A program made the translations under genes and the position numbers. The notes beneath the pieces are model-generated. The model worked only from the letters and a program-made list of their open reading frames with translations. It was not told the DNA's origin and did no database searches. This document shows positions 14,158-18,454 of a stretch of DNA of 18,454 bases, one piece after another. Location: positions 1-18,454 of the forward strand of contig DATGEO010000087.1 of assembly GCA_035310015.1 (NCBI GenBank), read 5' to 3'. This stretch comes from DATGEO01 sp035310015 (lineage in GTDB: Bacteria; Chloroflexota; Dormibacteria; Dormibacterales; Dormibacteraceae). Every line of letters starts with the position of its first letter. Position 1 is the stretch's first letter.

Positions 14158-14175
14158 GGCCGGTCTCGACCGGCC
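14158..14175 (-). terminator. Hairpin after the DUF3052-like gene
   Basis: GGCCGGTC (14158-14165) and GACCGGCC (14168-14175) form a perfect 8-bp stem, 11 bases beyond the stop of the upstream minus-strand gene. Only AATATCATT follows, with no T-tract, so it is an imperfect terminator. It separates that gene from the MFS promoter. Confidence 0.5.
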
Positions 14176-14186
14176 TCGAGGGTCCG

Positions 14187-14666
14187 CTAGCCGCGCTTGA
14201 AGCGCAGCGCCGTCCAGGTCTCGTCGATCTTCACAAAGGCCACCGGCTTGAGCCCGGTCTCGCCGGTGATCTCGCCGAGCACGTCGCGCTCCGTCCACGC
14301 CGGCGTGGAGGGGAGGTCGGTGGCGCCGGGCGCCCGGCCGCCCGTGGGGCAGGTGATCCACAGCAGCCCGTCGGCCTTCACCGCGTGGATCGCGCCTGGG
14401 CCAAGGGCCTTGAGCTCCTCGACGCTGCTGACGAACAGCTGCACCGCGTCGAACGACTGGTCCGGCTTGTACTGGACCTGCAGGTGCTTGGGCGCCGGAT
14501 CGAGCAGCGCGAGGTATCCGGGCGGCGAGTTCAGGATGGCCACCGAGTGATCGGGCATCAGCCGCAGCTTCTTCGCGACCGGGCTGAGGCCCGACGCGTC
14601 GCCGCCGGCCGGGAGTGAGGTGTACGACTGGAGCCGGCGCACGGTGGTGGGGCTACTGTAGACCAC
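14187..14666 (-). CDS. DUF3052-like small protein
   Basis: 159 residues from a GTG at 14666. The pattern SPVAKKLRLMPDHSVAILNS, then PPGYLALL, FDAVQLFVSSVEELKAL, AVKADGLLWITCPTGG and finally VAFVKIDETWTALRFKRG follows the DUF3052 layout. That layout has a short Rossmann-like fold with a K-K-L-G-I-K-x-G-like start and a D-E-T-W-S-x-L-K-F-like end. The family has no established function. It starts 10 bases after the transglutaminase stop, so it is probably the last gene of that minus-strand transcript. An alternative start is the GTG at codon 9. A hairpin follows it at 14158-14175. Confidence 0.7.
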   Translation of the reverse strand: MVYSSPTTVRRLQSYTSLPAGGDASGLSPVAKKLRLMPDHSVAILNSPPGYLALLDPAPKHLQVQYKPDQSFDAVQLFVSSVEELKALGPGAIHAVKADGLLWITCPTGGRAPGATDLPSTPAWTERDVLGEITGETGLKPVAFVKIDETWTALRFKRG

Positions 14667-14676
14667 GGCGGCGCGA

Positions 14677-15486
14677 TTACTGCTCCTGCATGCGCACCCG
14701 GACGGTCATCGAGCCGGTGGCCGACCCGACGTAGATCCCGCGCGTCGGGGCCGCGTCGGTGTAGTCGCGTCCCACCGCCAGGCGCACGTGATGCTCGGTG
14801 GTGCGCACCGGCCGCGTCGCGTCGTATCCGATCCAGCCTTTGCCCGGGACCCAGGCCTCGCCCCAGGCGTGGGATGCGGTGGCTGCGCCGCGGCCGCCGG
14901 CGTCGTGGATGTAGCCGCTGACATAGCGCGCCGGCACGCCCATCGCCCGCGCGACGGCGACGAACAGGTGGGCGAAGTCCTGGCACACGCCCGCGCGGAG
15001 CTCGAGCACCTCTTCGACTGAGCTGTAGACGTTGGTGACCGCGCGGTCGTAGGCGAAGTCCTGGCTGATGGCGAGCGTCAGCTCTTCGAGCGCGCCTTCG
15101 ATCGACGCCGGCGAGCTCGGGTCGCCGATCGCGTGCACGCGGGCCATCGCCCGCACGCCCTCGACGTCCTTCACCGGGCTGCGAAAGCGCAGGAAGTCCT
15201 GCACCAGCTCCTCGCCCTGGGCCTCCTCGTGTTCCAGCCCGGTCTCGACGGTCGACCGGCTCGTGATGGTCAGCCGGGTGTGAGGTCGCACCAGGTTGAA
15301 GTAGTGGACGTGGTTGCCGTAGCCGTCGACGTACGCCCGCGGCCTGATCCCGGGGCTCAGCTCGAGGGCGAAGTCCAGGCACCTCTGCCCGGAACCGTCC
15401 ATCGGCCGCAGCCGCACCTCCATCACCGACTCGGCGATGGCGCCGGAGTAGCGGTAGCTGGTGCTGTGGACGATCCGAAGCTTCAT
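14677..15486 (-). CDS. Transglutaminase-like cysteine protease/amidase with bacterial N-terminal domain
   Basis: 269 residues. The start is the ATG at 15486, which shares ATGA with the alpha-E stop. The N-terminal beta domain opens MKLRIVHSTSYRYSG, typical of bacterial transglutaminase-like proteins. The catalytic triad is visible: Cys168 in RAGVCQDFAHLFVAVARA, His206 in SHAWGEAWVPG and Asp222 in GWIGYDATRP. There is no signal peptide, so it should act in the cytoplasm. Proteins of this type are found beside ATP-grasp and alpha-E proteins and are thought to cleave or rearrange amide bonds in peptides made by the ATP-grasp partner. That role is predicted, not proven. It is followed 10 bases later by the DUF3052-like gene. 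Confidence 0.93.
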   Translation of the reverse strand: MKLRIVHSTSYRYSGAIAESVMEVRLRPMDGSGQRCLDFALELSPGIRPRAYVDGYGNHVHYFNLVRPHTRLTITSRSTVETGLEHEEAQGEELVQDFLRFRSPVKDVEGVRAMARVHAIGDPSSPASIEGALEELTLAISQDFAYDRAVTNVYSSVEEVLELRAGVCQDFAHLFVAVARAMGVPARYVSGYIHDAGGRGAATASHAWGEAWVPGKGWIGYDATRPVRTTEHHVRLAVGRDYTDAAPTRGIYVGSATGSMTVRVRMQEQ

Positions 15487-16445
15487 CTCCGCGCCCGCTG
15501 CTGCTGCTGCTGGGGCATGGCGCGCTCGCCGTCGCCGCTGACGCTGGTCGACACCTTGCTCGGGTGAAAGTACGTCTCGCGCAGCGCCACCTCGAGCTGG
15601 CGCAGGAGGGCCCGGCACTCGGCCTCGAAGTCGCGCGGACGATCGGCGATGGCGCGCACGTCCGCCTGCTCGAACAGCATCCGGAAGCGACCCAGCAGCC
15701 GGCGGGGCTTCGACCTGCGGCCGTCGCGGTCGATTCGCGACACCGCTTCCAGCGCGGCGATGGCCGAGAAGCGGGCGGAACGCGGGAGCGCGCGGTCGAA
15801 GACGAGACATTCGATGACGCTTTCGGGCGTGACGCCGCCGGAGTAGCGCGCCTGGTACGACTCGAAGGCGAAGCAGGACTTCAGCACCGCCGTCCACTCG
15901 AGCGTGTCCTCGGGCGAGTCCGCCAGCTCGGCCGATTTGCTCGTGACGATCGCGGTCACGTTCGCGGCCCGCTCCAGGAACTTGCCGAGCCGGACGAAAT
16001 CCCGCGCCTCGTCGTGGGACATCGTGTCCTCGAGCAGGCCGTCGGCGAGCCGGATGCTCATCTGGATGCCGTTCAAGAAGGGATACAGGTCGGGCTGCCA
16101 GGTGGCGCCCTGGATGCGCCAGTGCAGGGCGTTGACATGCTCGTACAGCTCGCTCGGGATGGAAGGCCGCACCGCCTGCGCCGCCAGCCTGGCGGCGGCG
16201 ATGCTGGACTGGATCGAAGGTCCAAGGGTGCCGGTGACCACGGTCTCGATCGCCTGGTCGCGGCGGCCGGTGTCGCTTCCGCGCCAGCCGGCAAGCTGCA
16301 TGAACCGCATCCAGAAGTCGGGACCGGGCTCGTCCGTGCGGTCGAGCGAGAGCGCGACGTGCACGTTCAGGATGCGGGCCAGGTGGTCGGCGCGCTCGAG
16401 GTGGCGTCCGAACAGCGTCAGCGAGGTGGCGGCCCGGCTGAGCAT
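15483..16445 (-). CDS. Alpha-E domain protein (DUF403)
   Basis: 320 residues from the ATG at 16445, which shares one base with the ATP-grasp stop. The all-helical protein opens MLSRAATSLTLFGRHLERAD, the usual family start. It continues with SELYEHVNALHWRIQG and DEARDFVRLGKFLERAANVT, conserved in alpha-E proteins encoded beside circularly permuted ATP-grasp enzymes. The molecular function is unknown; it is thought to work with the ATP-grasp partner. The C-terminus is a low-complexity tail with five consecutive Gln from a (CAG)5 run. The longer open frame upstream to 17060 is antisense shadow of the ATP-grasp gene and is not used. Confidence 0.92.
   Translation of the reverse strand: MLSRAATSLTLFGRHLERADHLARILNVHVALSLDRTDEPGPDFWMRFMQLAGWRGSDTGRRDQAIETVVTGTLGPSIQSSIAAARLAAQAVRPSIPSELYEHVNALHWRIQGATWQPDLYPFLNGIQMSIRLADGLLEDTMSHDEARDFVRLGKFLERAANVTAIVTSKSAELADSPEDTLEWTAVLKSCFAFESYQARYSGGVTPESVIECLVFDRALPRSARFSAIAALEAVSRIDRDGRRSKPRRLLGRFRMLFEQADVRAIADRPRDFEAECRALLRQLEVALRETYFHPSKVSTSVSGDGERAMPQQQQQRARR
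15498..15512. repeat. Short trinucleotide run (CTG)5
   Basis: Five perfect CTG units on the plus strand encode Gln5 in the alpha-E tail on the minus strand. Slippage here would change only the tail length in whole codons. Confidence 0.8.
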
Positions 16446-17923
16446 CAGCGATCGGCGACCTCGCGCTCGTCTTCGTCGTCGGCCATCACCCACGTGTCGC
16501 GGCTCCCGCCGCCCTGCGAGCTGTTGACCACGAGCGATCCCGGCTTCAAGGCCACCCTCGTGAGACCGCCGGGCGTGACGTGCATGTCCCCCCCGGACAG
16601 GATGAACGGCCGCAGGTCCTGGTGGCCCGGGCGCAAGACCCCACCGTCGAGCACCGGCTGCACTGACAGCGAGACCACCGGCTGGGCGATGAAGGAGCGC
16701 GGCTGGGCCTCGATTCGCCGCCGAAAATGCTCTCGCTCCTCTTTGGTGGAGGCCGGGCCGATGAGCATGCCGTAGCCGCCGGATGCGTCGACCGTCTTGA
16801 CGACGAGATCGTCCAGGTGCTCCAGCACGTAGCGGCGATCGCTTTCGACCGCGCACAGGTAGGTCTCGACGTTCGGCAGGATCGGGTCCTCGCCGAGGTA
16901 GTAGCGCAGGATCCTGGGCACCAGCGCGCACACCGCCTTGTCGTCGGCGACGCCGTTGCCCGGCGCGTTGGCGATCACGACCTTGCCGGCGCGGTAGGCG
17001 TTCATCAGGCCCGCGACGCCCACCAGCGATTCCTGGCGGCCGAAGATGGGGTCCAGCCACTCGTCATCGATACGGCGGTAGATCACGTGGACCGGCCGGA
17101 GCCCACGCGTGGTGCGCATGAACACGTTGTCCTCGTCGACGACGAGGTCGGTGCCCTCGACGAGCTCGACGCCCATCTGCTTGGCCAGGTAGAGGTGCTC
17201 GTAGTAGGCGGCGTTGTTGATGCCGGGCGTCAGGAGCACCACGGTGGGGTCCTCGATTCCCGGCGGCGCCAGCCATCTCAGGTGACCGAGAAGCGCGTGG
17301 ACGTAGCCCTCCACCGGCCGGACGGGGTAGCCGGCGAAGAGGTCGGGCAGGACGCGCTTCATCACCTGGCGGTTCGCGAGCACGTAAGAGGCCCCGGAGG
17401 GGGTGCGTAGGTTGTCCTCCAGCACGTAGAAGTCACCTCGGCCGTCGCGCACGAGGTCGATGCCGGCGATGTGGCAGTGGATGCCGTGCGGCACCGGAAA
17501 GCCTTCGATCTCGCGCATGTAGAGCGAGCTCGTGAGCACGATCTCGGGCGGGATGGCGCGCTGCTTGAGGATCTGCTTCTTGCCGTAGACGTCCTCGAGG
17601 AACAGGTTCAGCGCGGTCAGCCGCTGCTTCAGCCCGGCCTCGAGGCGGCGCCACGTGGCGGCCGAGATCACGCGGGGGATGACGTCGAACGGGAAGACCT
17701 TCTCCGTGCCCTGCTCGTCGGGGTACACGGCAAAGGTGATGCCGTGGTTGCGGAACATCTGCATGGCCAGCTCGTGCCGGCGCTGCAGCTCGGCCGCTCC
17801 CAGCCGGTTCAGATGCTCGTACAGACGCCGGTAGCCTGGTCTCGGTTGCCCGGCAGCCACAAGCATCTCGTCGAACAGACCATTTGTTCGGTATCCGGAA
17901 TCGAGGGATTCCAAGGGGGGCAC
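16445..17923 (-). CDS. Circularly permuted ATP-grasp protein (type 2)
   Basis: 492 residues from a GTG at 17923. The N-terminus fits the family: GLFDEMLVAAGQPRPGYRRL, then GITFAVYPDEQGTEKVFPFD and LNLFLEDVYGKKQIL. Nucleotide- and metal-binding elements include YVLEDNLRTPSGASYVLANR (166-185), ANAPGNGVADDKAVCALVPR (319-338), and VVKTVDASGGYGMLIGP (374-390) with a likely ATP-binding Lys. It probably forms an amide bond between a carboxylate and an amine at the cost of ATP; the substrates are unknown. It heads the minus-strand set with alpha-E and transglutaminase. TTG at 17914 is an alternative start. An open frame continues upstream to 18385 but lies over the divergent gene and lacks family similarity. 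Confidence 0.93.
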   Translation of the reverse strand: MPPLESLDSGYRTNGLFDEMLVAAGQPRPGYRRLYEHLNRLGAAELQRRHELAMQMFRNHGITFAVYPDEQGTEKVFPFDVIPRVISAATWRRLEAGLKQRLTALNLFLEDVYGKKQILKQRAIPPEIVLTSSLYMREIEGFPVPHGIHCHIAGIDLVRDGRGDFYVLEDNLRTPSGASYVLANRQVMKRVLPDLFAGYPVRPVEGYVHALLGHLRWLAPPGIEDPTVVLLTPGINNAAYYEHLYLAKQMGVELVEGTDLVVDEDNVFMRTTRGLRPVHVIYRRIDDEWLDPIFGRQESLVGVAGLMNAYRAGKVVIANAPGNGVADDKAVCALVPRILRYYLGEDPILPNVETYLCAVESDRRYVLEHLDDLVVKTVDASGGYGMLIGPASTKEEREHFRRRIEAQPRSFIAQPVVSLSVQPVLDGGVLRPGHQDLRPFILSGGDMHVTPGGLTRVALKPGSLVVNSSQGGGSRDTWVMADDEDEREVADR

Positions 17924-17959
17924 CGCTATAGTTTCTGCGCCATTCGCCCGAACGGAGCC
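17924..17959. promoter_or_regulatory. Compact divergent promoter with a near-palindromic -10 (CTATAG)
   Basis: Only 36 bases separate the two divergent start codons. They hold CTATAG at 17926-17931, its own reverse complement. On the plus strand it reads TATAGT (17927-17932), one mismatch to TATAAT, predicting transcription from about 17939. On the minus strand the same bases give TATAGC (17930-17925) or AACTAT (17933-17928), predicting a start at or near the ATP-grasp GTG. GGAG at 17954-17957 lies only 2 bases before the plus-strand GTG, too close for normal use. No clear -35 is seen on either side. Confidence 0.5.
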
Positions 17960-18454
17960 GTGATCAATCTGCGCGTGGGCTGCGAGTTCAGATACGACGT
18001 GTCCGCCGCGACCACGGCGACGGTGCAGGTGCGGCCACGCTCCGACTCCACCCACCGCCTGGTGACCGAGACCTGGACGACCCGGCCTTCCGTGCCCGTG
18101 GACGAGTACGCGGACTTCTACGGCAACCCGGTGAAGCGCCTGGTGATGCCGGAAGGCGAGCTCGTCCTGGCCTACGACGCGGTCGTCGCGGTCCCGGACG
18201 AGCCCGACGCCGACGCCTGCATGGCGGCCCAGGCGCCAGTGGAGGACGTGCCCGGCGACCTGCTGCACTTCACGCTCCCCAGCCGCTACTGCCTGTCCGA
18301 CGAGCTGATGGCGACGGCGTGGGAGCTCTTCGGCCAGGCGCAGCCCGGCGCCGCTCGCGTCCAGGCGGTCTGCGACTGGGTGCACGACAACATCCAGTTC
18401 CAGTACGGGTCGAGCGATCCGCTGACGACCGCGCTCGACGTGTACAGGAACCGA
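17960..18454 (+). CDS. Second transglutaminase-like protein (N-terminal part, cut by the window edge)
   Basis: An open frame runs from the GTG at 17960 to the last base, 165 codons without a stop. It starts MINLRVGCEFRYDV and contains VQVRPRSDSTHRLVTETW and DFYGNPVKRLVMPEGE, the beta-rich N-terminal domain of bacterial transglutaminase-like proteins. RVQAVCDWVHDNIQFQYG (133-150) is the helix before the active site. The catalytic Cys motif should come just past the window edge, so activity cannot be judged. It differs clearly in sequence from the other transglutaminase gene (14677-15486). Its divergent position next to the ATP-grasp gene suggests the same system with two hydrolase-like members. 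Confidence 0.85.
   Translation, partial: MINLRVGCEFRYDVSAATTATVQVRPRSDSTHRLVTETWTTRPSVPVDEYADFYGNPVKRLVMPEGELVLAYDAVVAVPDEPDADACMAAQAPVEDVPGDLLHFTLPSRYCLSDELMATAWELFGQAQPGAARVQAVCDWVHDNIQFQYGSSDPLTTALDVYRNR

Noticed and set aside
16446..17060. N-terminal extension of the alpha-E frame and the impression of an ATP-grasp/alpha-E fusion
   Set aside because: The alpha-E family start is at 16445, and the extension is an out-of-frame reading of the ATP-grasp gene. The two genes are separate and overlap by one base.
17924..18385. N-terminal extension of the ATP-grasp frame up to 18385
   Set aside because: The extension is antisense to the second transglutaminase-like gene and has no similarity to the ATP-grasp family. 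The family N-terminus begins near 17923.

Overview
This is a GC-rich, tightly packed bacterial chromosome segment. It uses many non-ATG starts and many ATGA, GTGA and TGATG gene overlaps. Several genes sit a few bases downstream of a -10-like hexamer, which suggests leaderless or nearly leaderless mRNAs. Together with the style of the sulfur-operon leader peptide and a HemQ-type heme pathway, this points to an actinobacterium or a related high-GC lineage such as Dormibacterota or Chloroflexota. That assignment is an inference; there is no rRNA in the window. I saw no mobile element, CRISPR array, tRNA or rRNA gene.

Left edge (1-2275). The window opens on the last codons of what looks like an ECF sigma factor. 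It overlaps by one base a single-pass membrane protein with a Cys-containing external part, a sigma/anti-sigma-like arrangement. A strong hairpin separates this from a minus-strand pair: a GAF-domain protein and a RibD/dihydrofolate-reductase-like protein.

Sulfur to siroheme (2341-7725, plus strand). A -10-like hexamer is followed almost directly by a 30-codon ORF ending in a Cys cluster (C-A-S-C-F-C-R). It resembles the cysteine-sensing leader peptides found upstream of actinobacterial sulfur operons. Next come ferredoxin-type sulfite reductase, a sulfonate-type ABC binding lipoprotein and its permease (no ATPase gene is present), a questionable 73-codon ORF, and a three-function CysG siroheme synthase.

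Heme (7735-12950, plus strand). A fused hemC-hemD gene is followed by hemB, a HemQ/chlorite-dismutase-family gene, hemE and hemH. HemCD makes uroporphyrinogen III. CysG diverts it to siroheme, the cofactor of the sulfite reductase, and HemE sends it to heme. The cluster therefore joins the sulfite reductase, the synthesis of its cofactor and the competing branch. HemQ with HemH implies the coproporphyrin-dependent route; hemA, hemL and the coproporphyrinogen oxidase are not in the window.

Right part (12932-18454). On the minus strand lie an MFS transporter that overlaps the hemH 3' end, a DUF3052-like protein, and a three-gene set read ATP-grasp, alpha-E, transglutaminase. A second transglutaminase-like gene diverges from this set and runs off the window. 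The divergent start codons are only 36 bp apart and share a near-symmetric -10 element. This amidoligase/peptidase-type cluster has no settled function in general and is the least understood system here.
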